The translations under genes were made by a program, and so were the position numbers. From contig QWHO01000030.1 of assembly GCA_021404945.1 (NCBI GenBank), forward strand, positions 1-34,100: 34,100 nt of DNA, read 5' to 3'. Positions within the stretch are counted from its first letter, which is position 1. Each line of letters begins with the position of its first letter. The stretch is from a bacterium CPR1 (GTDB lineage Bacteria > Vulcanimicrobiota > Xenobia > Xenobiales > QWHO01). The notes beneath the pieces were generated by a model. It did not search any database and had not been told where the DNA came from. It saw nothing but the letters and a program-made list of their open reading frames with translations. Shown here piece after piece: positions 16,888-25,676 of this stretch.

Positions 16888-17721
16888 ATGAGTTCCAACA
16901 CCGTCAAGCCAAAGACCACCACCAGTGCCCCTTCCAAATCCAAGTCCACCACCCCGGCCCCCAAGAAGCCGGAAGCGCCCAAGTCCACTGAGGCCAACAA
17001 AAGCAAAGGCATCAATGAGACCGACAAGGTGGATGTCTCCAGGCCCGGCGAAGGCAACAAGACCGAGCCCGGCGACAAGGCAGACAAGGGCAAGAAGCCT
17101 GGGGAAGAGAAGCCGGGTGAAGGCGACAAGGGCAGCGAGATCGACAAGATGCGCGGCGAGGTGGAAGACCTCAAGAAGTTGCTCGAAGAGATGGGCAAGA
17201 AGAAGCCGGGCGAAGAGGAGAAGCCCAAGGAGGGCGAGCAGCCTTCCGGCGGCTGCTGCGGCGGCGGCAAGGAAGCGGGCGGCCCCCAGGACGGCCAGAA
17301 GGGCCAGGGCGACTGGAACGACATCCTGACTCAGGACCTGATGCAGGTAAAGGCCGAGAAACTGGGCGGAATGGCCCAAAATCTGGGCAATCCCCAGCAG
17401 GGGCAGGGCCAGAAACCCGGAGGTGGGCAGCCCAAGGGCGGCGCCCAGCAGATTCCCGGACTGGGGGGCAAGGGCGCTCCTAATCCGCTGGCAGGCGGAA
17501 AGCCAGGCCAGGGCGTCCCGGGTGGAGCCAAGGCCAAGCTGATGCAAGATTACACGCAGGCCAAGCAGAGTCAGGCCCAGCTCCGCCCGGAGGTCGAGCA
17601 GATGGTGCTGCAAGAGCTTGGCATTCAGCAGGCGGGTGGCGCTCAGCAGCAGCAGCCCTTCGGGGCCCAGCCTTTCGGGGGAGCCCAGCCCCCTCAGCAG
17701 TTTGGTGGCCTGGGCGTCTGA
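16888..17721 (+). CDS. Low-complexity Gly/Pro/Lys-rich protein with GGCCGGG motif, function unknown
   Basis: 277 residues with no recognised domain. Residues 1-85 are Lys/Thr/Pro/Ser-rich and then Gly/Glu/Lys-rich. Residues 86-105 form one predicted helix (EIDKMRGEVEDLKKLLEEMG). A run PSGGCCGGGKEAGG lies at 119-132. A short helix surrounds DWNDILTQDLMQVKAEKLGGMAQ (about 142-164). The remainder is Gly/Gln/Pro-rich and ends in repeats of PFGGAQ/PFGAQ. The only two cysteines are adjacent. ATG 16888 is preferred over the upstream ATG at 16843 because of a perfect GGAGG 8 nt upstream. No signal peptide is evident. A PHO-box-like repeat precedes it and a strong terminator follows, so it is a single-gene unit. 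It could be structural, or a substrate of the adjacent YcaO enzyme; neither is shown. Confidence 0.8.
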   Translation: MSSNTVKPKTTTSAPSKSKSTTPAPKKPEAPKSTEANKSKGINETDKVDVSRPGEGNKTEPGDKADKGKKPGEEKPGEGDKGSEIDKMRGEVEDLKKLLEEMGKKKPGEEEKPKEGEQPSGGCCGGGKEAGGPQDGQKGQGDWNDILTQDLMQVKAEKLGGMAQNLGNPQQGQGQKPGGGQPKGGAQQIPGLGGKGAPNPLAGGKPGQGVPGGAKAKLMQDYTQAKQSQAQLRPEVEQMVLQELGIQQAGGAQQQQPFGAQPFGGAQPPQQFGGLGV

Positions 17722-17743
17722 GCTCTGCTGCCCGTCACACCAG

Positions 17744-17772
17744 AAAGGGTCCGCCTGATGGCGGGCCCTTTT
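17744..17772 (+). terminator. Rho-independent terminator
   Basis: AAAGGG-T-CCGCC (17744-17755), loop TGAT, GGCGG-G-CCC (17760-17768), then TTTT (17769-17772). A nearly perfect stem with an A-tract/T-tract, 22 nt after the stop of the Gly-rich gene. Confidence 0.85.
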
Positions 17773-17816
17773 GGCATGGGGAGGAGGTTGGCCGGGGGAC
17801 GTGAAGCGCCCTGAGT

Positions 17817-18353
17817 ATGCTCGAGCCCCGACTCTGGGTTTCCAGTCTTTGCCAACTCGACTTCGAAGCGCTGGCCGCGCGCGGCATCGCTTACTACTGC
17901 CTGGACGTGGACAACACCCTGGCCCGACAAGATGACTGGAAACCCTATCCGGGCGTCGTGGAGCACCTCGGGCAAGCCCGCCGCAAGGGCCACCTGCGGG
18001 ATGCCTGCCTGATCTCCAATGTGATCTTCGGTCCGCGACGATTGGCGCGACTGCGCCATCTGGGCCGCCTCTTGGGCATCGAGCATGTTTACGGAGCTCT
18101 CTTCTGGGACCGAAAGCCCGGTCCGCGTGCCTTTCGCTGGGCCCTGGCGCGCATGGGATCGGAGCCGGGCTCCACGGCCATGGTGGGTGATCAACTCTAC
18201 ACCGACATTTTGGGGGGAAACCGCCTGGGTCTTTTCACGGTGCTGGTCGACCCGCTGGGGGAAGACCACTGGACAACACGCCTTTTGGGTCGGAGACGGC
18301 GTCAGAATCGACTTCTGAGTCAGATGGGCATCACACGAGTAACGGGAGGATAA
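17817..18353 (+). CDS. yqeG: YqeG-family HAD phosphatase (subfamily IIIA)
   Basis: 178 residues. The HAD motifs are complete: LDVDNTLA (motif I, nucleophile and acid/base Asp), ISN (motif II), the lysine of RKPGPRAF (motif III) and GDQLYTDILGGNRLG (motif IV). The family's characterised members are phosphatidylglycerophosphatase-like or of unknown substrate; here the substrate is not predictable. ATG 17817 lacks a Shine-Dalgarno. An in-frame TGA at 17802 limits the alternatives to CTG 17811. It heads a cluster with yggX and an unknown gene, with the yggX Shine-Dalgarno inside its last codons. Confidence 0.9.
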   Translation: MLEPRLWVSSLCQLDFEALAARGIAYYCLDVDNTLARQDDWKPYPGVVEHLGQARRKGHLRDACLISNVIFGPRRLARLRHLGRLLGIEHVYGALFWDRKPGPRAFRWALARMGSEPGSTAMVGDQLYTDILGGNRLGLFTVLVDPLGEDHWTTRLLGRRRRQNRLLSQMGITRVTGG

Positions 18354-18360
18354 GCCGCCA

Positions 18361-18627
18361 ATGCGGATGGTACAGTGCGTCAAGCTGAAAGAAGAGCTAC
18401 CGGGGTTACCCTCCCCGCCCATCCCCGGCCCCCTGGGAGAGAAGGTCTATGAGAACGTCTCGGCCCAGGCCTGGAAGATGTTCGAGGAATACTTCTTGAT
18501 GGTGATCAACGAAAACCGGCTGGACATGATCGACGAGAATACCGACGACATCTTCTTCCAGCAGGTGGAGGCCTTCCTGTTCACCGATACCGCCAGGCCG
18601 CCCGAGGGCTACGTTCCCAGAGCTTGA
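18361..18627 (+). CDS. yggX: Fe(II)-trafficking / oxidative-damage protection protein YggX family
   Basis: 88 residues. The N-terminus keeps the family cysteine (MVQCVKLKEELPGL, Cys6). The conserved PGPLGEKVYENVSAQAWKMFEEY and MVINENRLDM segments follow, and the end FLFTDTARPPEGYVP matches the family close. YggX proteins protect iron-sulfur clusters and take part in iron trafficking, though the mechanism is debated. GGAGGA, within the yqeG 3' end, serves as its Shine-Dalgarno. The next gene's TTG overlaps its stop as TTGA. Confidence 0.9.
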   Translation: MRMVQCVKLKEELPGLPSPPIPGPLGEKVYENVSAQAWKMFEEYFLMVINENRLDMIDENTDDIFFQQVEAFLFTDTARPPEGYVPRA

Positions 18628-18995
18628 GCCGACCCGAGCCGCTGACCCCGGAGGACGAAGAGGAGCTTTACGAGCTTCGCTCGAGGGTGGTGCGCTTCAT
18701 GCGCGAGGAGGACGTTCTGCGCTACGGCCAGATCGGCTACAAGCTGACCCTGCTCAAGACGCTGCTCGAGAACGGGGTGCACGATCCGGAGACTCTGCGC
18801 GGCATGGGTGCCGTCTTTGGAGACGCGTTCATCACCACCTTCGATCTCGAGTGGGTCAAGATGCACGGAGAGTTTGCGCTGCACAAGCGAGGAACAGGCT
18901 TCACCATGTATCCGCTGGCCCTCATCGGGCCGGGCGTAGATGTCTACGAGCTCTTCGGCCTGCTCGCGGGAGGACTCGAGGAGCTAGAGTCCTAG
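18624..18995 (+). CDS. Hypothetical small protein, coupled to yggX
   Basis: 123 residues, not securely assigned. The first ~50 residues are an acidic amphipathic helix region (EDEEELYELRSRVVRFMREED). The second half contains a compact hydrophobic core, RGMGAVFGDAFITTFDLEWVKMHGEFALHKRGTGF with two aromatic clusters, in the style of small alpha/beta domains of unknown function that read 'lG..fGe.l...l...W'. No membrane segment. TTG 18624 overlaps the yggX stop. The 3' end overlaps by 12 nt the convergent HD-domain gene. Confidence 0.75.
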   Translation: MSRPEPLTPEDEEELYELRSRVVRFMREEDVLRYGQIGYKLTLLKTLLENGVHDPETLRGMGAVFGDAFITTFDLEWVKMHGEFALHKRGTGFTMYPLALIGPGVDVYELFGLLAGGLEELES

Positions 18996-20294
18996 ATACA
19001 TCTGCCCGCTCTGCAGGGCGGGCAGGTGGTTGGCCTGCTGAAAGTGCTCCTCGCAGGCAGCCGCAACGCGACTGGCCCGGTCCTTCTTATCAGGAGCCAG
19101 GAATACATAGAACTTCCAGAGGTCCGGATGCTTCTCGCGCAGCACCTCGATGTCGGAGAGCTTGAGATCGCTCAGCGGTCGAGGGTTGCCCTCGCCCACC
19201 TGGACCCGTAGCTCGGCCTCCTTGAGCTGCATCTTCAGAGCCGGGCAGTAGACGATCAGCTCGCCGGGAGATAGCCGCAGTTTTCGCGACAGATGCTCCT
19301 CGGCGGCGCGTCGGGCAGAGGCCAGGAAGTGATACTGATCCACAAACCATTGAACCCGCTCTTCTCCGATACGCCGGGTCAGGACGTAGACCCGCTTGTA
19401 GAGACGGCGCGAAGCCAGGTGGGCCAGCAATCGAGCCACCTCGGGCAGAGAGGCGTAGCGCGTCTCGAGCAGAGCCAGCAAGCGCTCGTCGGTCAGCCGC
19501 GATAGCTCCTCCAGAGTCAGGCCTTCCCCCACGGCAGCCTCGACCGCCCGGCAGATCATCGCTCCTGAGGCCACCTTGGTATGATGAAAATAGACTCGCT
19601 CGGAGAGAAAGTAGCGCAAGCGCAAGAGATGGACGACTTCGCTGAGCACGTCCTGGCGAATCAGCCCGCTCTTTTGAGCATCCAGGTAGAGGCCACGCTC
19701 ATCCAGACGAAAGCTGCGAAAGATCCGTTCGTCGTAACGCTGGGTCAGTCCGCAAAAGTAGGCGTCCCGGGCCAGGTAGTCGAGCAGATCGGCCCCCACC
19801 GTGCCGCTCACCAGCTCGCAGAGGAAAGGCTCGGCCTGCCCCACCAGAATGTCTCGCACCGGCTCGAGCAGGTCCAGCTTCTTCAGGGCTTTGCCCAGCT
19901 CTCCTCGAGGCAGCTGGGCGCGAATGCGCTCCGGGGTATCGTGACGGGGAAAGATGCGACGCTCATCTTCCAGGGTATGGCCGAAAGGGATGTGGGTAAA
20001 ATCGTGCAACAGAGCGGCTGCCTCGACCGCCAAACGCTGATGGGGGGCCAGGACCGGGCCCTGAAACTCCTCCACAGCGGCCAGCAGACGCCGACACAAC
20101 CAGGCCGTGCCCAGGCTGTGCTCAAATCGGGTGTGAACGGCCCCGGGGTAGACCAGGTAAGCCGTCCCTAGCTGGCGCACGCCGCGCAGGCGCTGCACCT
20201 CGCGCGTGTCCAGCAGCTCCACCAGTGGCTGCGACAGGCGCACGTCGCCGTGGACCGGGTCGCGAAAGACTTTCTCAGCTCGATCTGAGGTCAG
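18984..20294 (-). CDS. HD-domain hydrolase (dGTPase/SAMHD1-like superfamily)
   Basis: 436 residues if begun at CTG 20294; 419 from the first GTG (20243). The additional N-terminus reads KVFRDPVHGD, the signature opening of this family, so the upstream start is favoured. The metal motif appears as HTRFEHSLGT, then LLHDFTHIPFGH (His-Asp), then ADLLDYLARD with the last Asp. Family members hydrolyse dNTPs or related phosphoesters; here the substrate is open. The C-terminal ~120 residues (after VQWFVDQYHFLASAR) form an extra domain of unknown role, as in many of these proteins. CTG overlaps the upstream gene's TGA as CTGA. No Shine-Dalgarno is visible. Confidence 0.88.
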   Translation of the reverse strand: MTSDRAEKVFRDPVHGDVRLSQPLVELLDTREVQRLRGVRQLGTAYLVYPGAVHTRFEHSLGTAWLCRRLLAAVEEFQGPVLAPHQRLAVEAAALLHDFTHIPFGHTLEDERRIFPRHDTPERIRAQLPRGELGKALKKLDLLEPVRDILVGQAEPFLCELVSGTVGADLLDYLARDAYFCGLTQRYDERIFRSFRLDERGLYLDAQKSGLIRQDVLSEVVHLLRLRYFLSERVYFHHTKVASGAMICRAVEAAVGEGLTLEELSRLTDERLLALLETRYASLPEVARLLAHLASRRLYKRVYVLTRRIGEERVQWFVDQYHFLASARRAAEEHLSRKLRLSPGELIVYCPALKMQLKEAELRVQVGEGNPRPLSDLKLSDIEVLREKHPDLWKFYVFLAPDKKDRASRVAAACEEHFQQANHLPALQSGQMYLGL

Positions 20295-20635
20295 TCTTCC
20301 TCGTCCTCGTCGTCATCCGAAGGCGTCCAGACGAATTTGTGGGTATCGGTGACGTGGATGGCCTCGAGCTCGGCCGAGACATCCTCGACCTCGGTCTCGT
20401 CCAGGATCGCTTCGGCGCCAGCCGCCTCGAGCTGCTGCAGTACCTTCTTACTGAGCTTGAAGGTGGGCTTCTCGCCAAAAGCTTCGTCCCACTGGCTGCG
20501 ATCGAGCTTCAAGACCAGAACCCCGCCACACTCCATGCAATGGTAGCGCAAACCCTTGGGACCGAAACCTGAGAGTTTCATGTCCTTGAGCTGGCAGCGG
20601 TGGTCGAACAGCTGGCCCTGAGTTTTGACTTTCAT
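20291..20635 (-). CDS. Small Cys-containing protein with acidic tail, unknown
   Basis: 114 residues. Cysteines at 14, 33 and 36, with His12 and His32 (DHRCQL... YHCMECGG), suggest a small zinc-ribbon-like site. The middle is a helix (KKVLQQLEAAGAEAIL) and the C-terminus is a run of Asp/Glu (SDDDEDEED). The ATG follows the E1 stop by 15 nt, with a weak AAGGG. It is the middle gene between the fused E1 and the HD hydrolase, and all three are likely co-transcribed. Function is unknown; a nucleic-acid or protein-binding role is inference from composition. Confidence 0.7.
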   Translation of the reverse strand: MKVKTQGQLFDHRCQLKDMKLSGFGPKGLRYHCMECGGVLVLKLDRSQWDEAFGEKPTFKLSKKVLQQLEAAGAEAILDETEVEDVSAELEAIHVTDTHKFVWTPSDDDEDEED

Positions 20636-20650
20636 AGCCGGCCCTTTTGC

Positions 20651-22747
20651 TCAGTAGCGAGCGAGGTCCTTCATGGCCTGCTGCAGCCCCTCCACCTGGG
20701 GAAGGATCACGTCTTCCAGGCTGGGGGCATAGGACACGAAACTGTCGAAGGCGCCCACCCGACGAACAGGGCCGTCCAGGTATTCAAACAGCTCATCGCT
20801 GATTCGAGCCGCAATTTCCGAGCCAAAGCCGAAACTGAGGCAATCCTCATGAGCTACCAGTGCCTTGCTGGTCTTCTGGACCGAGCGCTTGATGGCTTCC
20901 CAGTCATAAGGGGCCAGCGTGCGCAGATCCAGGATCTCCACCTCGATCCCTTCCTGGGCCAACTCCCTGGCTGCCACCAGGCTCTTCTGCACCAGGGCAC
21001 CGTAGGTGACCACTGTCAGATCGCGGCCCTCCCGCACGCGGTTGGCCTGCCCGAAGGGAATCATGTAATCGGGGCCGGGATAGCGACCCTTGTTGTAGGT
21101 CTGTCGGTAGAGGTGCTTGTGCTCCAGAAACATCACCGGGTCGTCGCAGCGTATGGCGGTGCGCAGCAGACCGTTGGCGTCTTCGGCGGTGGAAGGGAAG
21201 ACCACCCGCACTCCCGGCGTATGGGTGAACAACACCTCACCGCACTGCGAGTGATAGGGAGCGCCACCCTTGAGGTAGCCCCCGATAGGCACACGCAGCA
21301 CCAGAGGACACTTGAAGGCCCCGTTGGAGCGCCAGCGAACCGTGGCCAGCTCATTTCTCAGCTGCTGCATGGCCGGCCAGATGTAGTCGAAGAACTGGAT
21401 CTCTGGAACTGGCTTGAGCCCGCGTTGAGCCATCCCGATAGCTCGGCCCACGATGTTGGCCTCGGCCAACGGCGAGTTGAACACCCGATCAGTCCCAAAC
21501 CGAGCCTGCAGGCCGTAGGTTACCTTGAACACGCCCCCCTTGCCCTTGCACTCGGACAACACCTCGGAGCGGCTGGCGTCGGCGACGTCCTCTCCGAAAA
21601 CGACGATCCGTGCATCCCGCTCCATCTCATCGCGCAGGCAGGCATTGATCAGGTCCACCATGGTGGTGGGCTCACCCTCGAAGGTCGGAGAGTGGGAGAA
21701 GGCCCCGGCAGTGGGATCCACCTCCATCGAGTAGATATGGTGAGAGATGGTCTCAGGACCGGCGGCGGGATGGCGCTCCGCCTCTTCCGCCGCGCTGGTG
21801 ACCGCCTGCTCGCATTCAGACTCGAGGCGAGCGAGATCCTCCTCGCTGGCCAGCCCTTCCGTCAAGAGATAGGCACGCATGCAGGCGAGTGGATCGCGGC
21901 TGGCCTCTTGCTCGCGCTCAGCGGCGGTCTTATAGAAACTCTCATCGTCCGAAAGGGAATGGGAGTAGGGGCGGGTCACCTTGACGTGAACCAGGGCAGG
22001 GCCCCGGCGCTGGCGGCAGTAACTGACTCCCTCGAGCAGGGCTTCGTAGCAGTCCAGGAAGTTGCTGCCGTCAGCCTGGCGATGGAACAGGTCAGGCCAG
22101 TCCCCAACCAGTCGTGAGATACTGCCCCCGGCTGTCTGCACTTCGACCGGCACGGAGATGGCGTAGCCATTGTCCTCTACCAGGTAAAGCACTGGTAGCT
22201 TCAGATTACAGGCCGTGTTGAGCGATTCAAAGAATTCGCCCTCGGAGGTCGTACCATCTCCGGTGGAGACGTAGATAACCTCATCGGACTTGAACGACAG
22301 CGCCAGCTCATGAGCTTGAGCGTAACGTCCCGCTTCGGCCGCCCCGACGGCCTGAAGAAACTGCGTTCCGGTGGGACTCGAGGAAGTCACGATGTTGAGA
22401 GCTGCGTGGCCCCAGTGGGAGGGCATCTGGCGGCCCCCCGAATTGGGGTCGTCTCCTGCCCCTACGGCGGAGAGCAACATCTCCAGCGGGGTCATTCCCA
22501 GCGCCAGGCAGAGAGCCCGATCGCGATAATACGGGTAGAACCAATCATAACCGGCCTTGAGCACCATCCCAGCCGCCACCAGCGGCGCCTCATGGCCCGC
22601 CCCGCTGATCTGAAAGAAGATCTTGTTCTGTCGTTTCATCTGGATCTCGCGGTCATCGAGTCGGCGAGAAGTCACCATCCAGCGGTAGGCTTCCAGAAGC
22701 TGCTGGGGAGAAAGGCCGGCCCTTAGAGGCCTGGTTTGGGTCGACAT
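20651..22747 (-). CDS. Fused E1 alpha/beta of a branched-chain 2-oxoacid (or pyruvate) dehydrogenase
   Basis: 698 residues. The alpha part (about 1-360) has the thiamine diphosphate motif [17 protein letters not shown] (from 163) ending in EDNGYAIS (Asn193) and the RQMPSHWG segment. The beta part starts near 375 ([29 protein letters not shown]). It contains [22 protein letters not shown] (substrate-pocket histidine) and the C-terminal [29 protein letters not shown]. The two are normally separate polypeptides; here they form one chain, as in bacterial fused BkdAB-like enzymes. It decarboxylates 2-oxoacids and transfers the acyl group to an E2 lipoyl domain. No E2 or E3 gene is nearby. Product specificity cannot be read from sequence by eye. 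Confidence 0.92.
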   Translation of the reverse strand: MSTQTRPLRAGLSPQQLLEAYRWMVTSRRLDDREIQMKRQNKIFFQISGAGHEAPLVAAGMVLKAGYDWFYPYYRDRALCLALGMTPLEMLLSAVGAGDDPNSGGRQMPSHWGHAALNIVTSSSPTGTQFLQAVGAAEAGRYAQAHELALSFKSDEVIYVSTGDGTTSEGEFFESLNTACNLKLPVLYLVEDNGYAISVPVEVQTAGGSISRLVGDWPDLFHRQADGSNFLDCYEALLEGVSYCRQRRGPALVHVKVTRPYSHSLSDDESFYKTAAEREQEASRDPLACMRAYLLTEGLASEEDLARLESECEQAVTSAAEEAERHPAAGPETISHHIYSMEVDPTAGAFSHSPTFEGEPTTMVDLINACLRDEMERDARIVVFGEDVADASRSEVLSECKGKGGVFKVTYGLQARFGTDRVFNSPLAEANIVGRAIGMAQRGLKPVPEIQFFDYIWPAMQQLRNELATVRWRSNGAFKCPLVLRVPIGGYLKGGAPYHSQCGEVLFTHTPGVRVVFPSTAEDANGLLRTAIRCDDPVMFLEHKHLYRQTYNKGRYPGPDYMIPFGQANRVREGRDLTVVTYGALVQKSLVAARELAQEGIEVEILDLRTLAPYDWEAIKRSVQKTSKALVAHEDCLSFGFGSEIAARISDELFEYLDGPVRRVGAFDSFVSYAPSLEDVILPQVEGLQQAMKDLARY

Positions 22748-22889
22748 AGCGGCACGTCCGTTAAATCATAAGGAATCTTGCCCGGCGGGCGGCTGGGAAC
22801 TTCTTCCCCCGCGCTGGGGAACCTTCCTGTGCAGGAGACAGGCCAGGAGGGCACTAACCATGGGGCTTCACTTCTCCAAGGAGCCATTC

Positions 22890-24070
22890 ATGTCGACGAC
22901 CACGCAACCCTTGCCGGAAACCCTCAATCAAGCCCAGCGCCTGATGGACGAATCGCGCCATCGCGAGGCACTCGAGCTCTTGAGCCAGGCCCGTCGCGAG
23001 CAGGGCGACCAGGCCCCTCTGAGCGAGCGTGGCCGGCTCCACCTTTTGACCGGGAACTGCCTGGTGGCCAGCGATCGGGGCGCTGAGGCGCTGGCTCACT
23101 TCAAGCGCAGCTCCGAGTTGTACGAGGAAGCCAGGGATCCGCTCGGGCAAGCCAACGCCCTCGAGCAACTGGGCACCGCTTACCACCAGCGTCACGAGCT
23201 CACCCAGGCCGGTCAGAGCTTTCAGCGGGCCATCCGACTGTTCGAGAAGGCTGTCGATGGACCCGGTCAGGCCCGCAACCTGCGCAACCTGGGCGGAGTG
23301 CAGATCGATCTGAACAATCATCAGGCCGCCCAGGCAGCCTACCAACAAGCCCGGGTCCTGTTCAAGGAAGCTGGAGATCAGGAAGGCATGGCCAGTTGCG
23401 TTACCAATTCGGCACTGCTGCTCTACCGCAATCCTGGCCGTCCAGCCGCCATAGCCGAGTACCGACGAGCCATCGAGGAAGACGGCGTCGATCACTACCT
23501 GATCTACAACAATCTTGGCTTCTTGCTCACGACGACAATCTAGCTCTCACGGTGCTCAACCTGGGCAATCTCGAGGCCCTGACCGACAACCTCGACAAGG
23601 CCGATAGTCTGCTGCGCGATGCCGCCAGGCGCTTCGAGAGCATTACTCCGGGCCGAGCTGTAGAGGTACTGCTGATCCCCTGTCACGGCTACGAAGATCA
23701 AGGCTTTGAGCGCTTTCTGGTGGCTGAGGATGGTCACAAGCGGGCCGTAACCCACCTCAACCTGGCAACCCTGCTTTTTCAACGAGGACAGCTCTCCGAG
23801 GCCCTGGCCGAAGGCCAGAAAGCCCTGGAGATGGACCGAGAGCAGCCCTATCCACTCCTGGTGATGGGCTGGTTGCACCTGCAGGGCAAGGACAACGCTG
23901 AAGCCACCCGCTGCTTGCGCAAGGCTGTGGGCATGGAGCCCAACAACGAGCATTACCGCAGGGTGCTCGAAATGGTGAACCCCTACCTGTCAGCCAGGGC
24001 TGGTCGCAATGATCCGTGCCCCTGTGGAAGCGGCAAGAAGTTCAAAAAATGTCACGGCTCGGAGGTTTGA
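22890..24070 (+). pseudogene. TPR protein with C-terminal SEC-C motif, interrupted by a frameshift
   Basis: Frame 1 runs from ATG 22890 (AAGGAG 6 nt upstream; an in-frame ATG at 22860 also has AGGAGG) to TAG 23541-23543. It encodes TPR-type helices, for example [16 protein letters not shown]-like pairs, ending [11 protein letters not shown]. The repeat phase then continues in another frame, [19 protein letters not shown], to 24070. Restoring a single T near 23519-23522 would give a continuous ~395-residue protein. The second part has more TPR helices and ends in a SEC-C motif, [17 protein letters not shown], a zinc-binding module found in SecA and many soluble proteins. TPRs mediate protein binding; partner unknown. 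A sequencing or assembly error is as likely as a real mutation, because both parts keep coding bias and structure. Confidence 0.75.
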
Positions 24071-25137
24071 GCCCGGCCGAGCGAGTCGAGCTGGCCCTGG
24101 CCTGCCAGCCGCTCGACCGCCCTCCCTGGACCTGCTACTACCCCTTTGGGCTTCAGCACATGTCGGGCGAGGCGCAGGCGTCCGTCCACCTTGCTTTTGC
24201 CGAGCGCTACGGAGTGGATCTGGTGCGCATCTCCTGCGATTACCCCTACCCCCTGGCCAAGGGGCAACGCCTCGAGCGCAGTAAGGACTTTGCCGCGCTA
24301 GAGCCCCTGGAAGGTAAGCAGGCCAGCTTCGACCACTCGCTCTCATGCATCAAAAAGGTCCATGCTGGACTGAAAGGGACGCGCTATCTGCTGGACACGG
24401 TCGCCAGCCCTTTTACCACGCTGGCCCGACTGGCCGGGCATGAGCTCTGCCTGCAGGCCATGCGTGAGCATCCTGGCTTTTTCAAGAGCGCGCTCGAGGC
24501 TGTCACCGGAACCCTGGAGCGCTATGCCGGTCGCGCCCTGGAGGCCGGGGCTCAGGGCTTGTTTCTCCTGATATCGGCCGCTTCCCACCAGCACATGAGC
24601 CCCGAGGAATATTCAGAGCACATCGCTCCCTATGACGAGCGTGTTCTGCAGGCTGCCTCCGAGGCTCCCTGCAACGCGATCTACGCGGTGGGGAGCCGGC
24701 TCTTCCTTGAGCCCCTCAAAGCCCTTCCCTGCCGCCTGCTAGGCTGGTCTCAGGTTCACGCCGGCCCGGGGCTTGTGCGAGGACGAGCCAACTTCTCGGG
24801 CGCCATCCTGGGTGGTCTGGACGAGCTGCACCCCGAGCATTATCCGGACATTCTGGCCCGCTCGGCCGAGGAATGGACAGCCCCGGGCCTGATCCTGGCC
24901 CCGGGGGGGCCGCTACCGGCCGAGACCGACCCCCGCCGCCTTGACGATCTGCGTCAGGCGGTGCTGGCCCTGACTCAGGAAAAGCGCGACAAACCCGCCC
25001 CTAAACCGCGCAGAGCTCGCGAGCCGCGTCCTGAGCCAACCTCTTATCCAACTCCCCGCACGACGGGGAGATCCCGCCTCACGGCCAGCCCACCCCTGGG
25101 CGCAGGCGACGCAAGCTCCGCATTAACGGAAGACTGA
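24049..25137 (+). CDS. Uroporphyrinogen decarboxylase (URO-D) family protein
   Basis: 362 residues from ATG 24049, 356 from TTG 24067, which overlaps the preceding TGA as TTGA; homologs usually start at about LSPAERV, favouring the TTG. Family features include [17 protein letters not shown] at the start, [19 protein letters not shown], the [19 protein letters not shown] segment, [34 protein letters not shown], and the late [28 protein letters not shown]. Both HemE and cobamide-dependent methyltransferase groups share these. The arginine-rich pattern of true HemE is not clear, so decarboxylase or methyltransferase identity is open. The last ~55 residues are Pro/Arg/Ser-rich and overlap by 59 nt the convergent ECF gene. 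Confidence 0.8.
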   Translation: MSRLGGLSPAERVELALACQPLDRPPWTCYYPFGLQHMSGEAQASVHLAFAERYGVDLVRISCDYPYPLAKGQRLERSKDFAALEPLEGKQASFDHSLSCIKKVHAGLKGTRYLLDTVASPFTTLARLAGHELCLQAMREHPGFFKSALEAVTGTLERYAGRALEAGAQGLFLLISAASHQHMSPEEYSEHIAPYDERVLQAASEAPCNAIYAVGSRLFLEPLKALPCRLLGWSQVHAGPGLVRGRANFSGAILGGLDELHPEHYPDILARSAEEWTAPGLILAPGGPLPAETDPRRLDDLRQAVLALTQEKRDKPAPKPRRAREPRPEPTSYPTPRTTGRSRLTASPPLGAGDASSALTED

Positions 25138-25618
25138 GCCAGGCGTAGAGAGGGCAATGCACCAGGGCCACCAGAAGGGCCGGCCCGGCGTGCAACAGGG
25201 GATCGATCCCGTAGAGCTTGGACAAAAAGAAACTCACCAGCACGACCGAGCACAGCAGCTTGGTGATCAGGATGGCCAGAGTTAACTGCAGCAGGGTGGT
25301 CCACCGGGACTCTTCATTGGCCCGACCGCGGCTCATCCAGGAGAAAAGGAAGGCGGGCAGCGCCCCCGTGGTGGCTTGCGTGAGCGTAAATCCAGGGAAG
25401 TAAGGCCCCGGTGGGGGCCCGATCAGGTAACCGAGCACGTCCGAAACCGCTCCCACCAGAAATCCGACGGTCGGTCCAAGCACAAGTCCTGACAAAATCA
25501 CCGGAAAGCCAATGAAACGAAAGAGATTTCCAAACTTCCCGGGGGGAGCGGGCAGTTGATCGAACACCAGGGTCAAGGCTACGAACATCGCGGCCCAGGT
25601 CAGGTTGCGTACCGACAC
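25079..25618 (-). CDS. ECF transporter S component, vitamin uptake (folate-type likeness)
   Basis: 179 residues from GTG 25618, which fits the family's 170-190 residue size. The longer frame back to 25780 runs across the divergent gene and is rejected. Six hydrophobic helices are visible. LTWAAMFVALTLVFDQLP, the FIGFPVILSGLVLGPTVGFLVGAVSDVLGYLIGP block and FTLTQATTGALPAFLF are typical of S components, with the first helix carrying the AAMFVAL motif that contacts the T subunit. The overall likeness is to FolT-type folate transporters, but substrate is inferred only. No EcfA/EcfT genes are near, so it would share a general energising module. GGAAG lies 9-10 nt before the start. Confidence 0.8.
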   Translation of the reverse strand: MSVRNLTWAAMFVALTLVFDQLPAPPGKFGNLFRFIGFPVILSGLVLGPTVGFLVGAVSDVLGYLIGPPPGPYFPGFTLTQATTGALPAFLFSWMSRGRANEESRWTTLLQLTLAILITKLLCSVVLVSFFLSKLYGIDPLLHAGPALLVALVHCPLYAWLSLPLMRSLRRLRPGVGWP

Positions 25619-25676
25619 CCGGGCAGCTTCCGCGGTCGCAGTAGGGTTCCTCTGCGCGCTTAGCCAACAGCCTCTT

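Noticed and set aside
22748-22859. TATGAT as a -10 for the fused E1 gene
   Set aside because: TATGAT is present on the minus strand upstream of the start, but no acceptable -35 lies 16-18 nt before it.
23500-23545. Programmed -1 frameshift in the TPR gene
   Set aside because: No X-XXY-YYZ heptamer, no internal Shine-Dalgarno and no downstream stem at the site.
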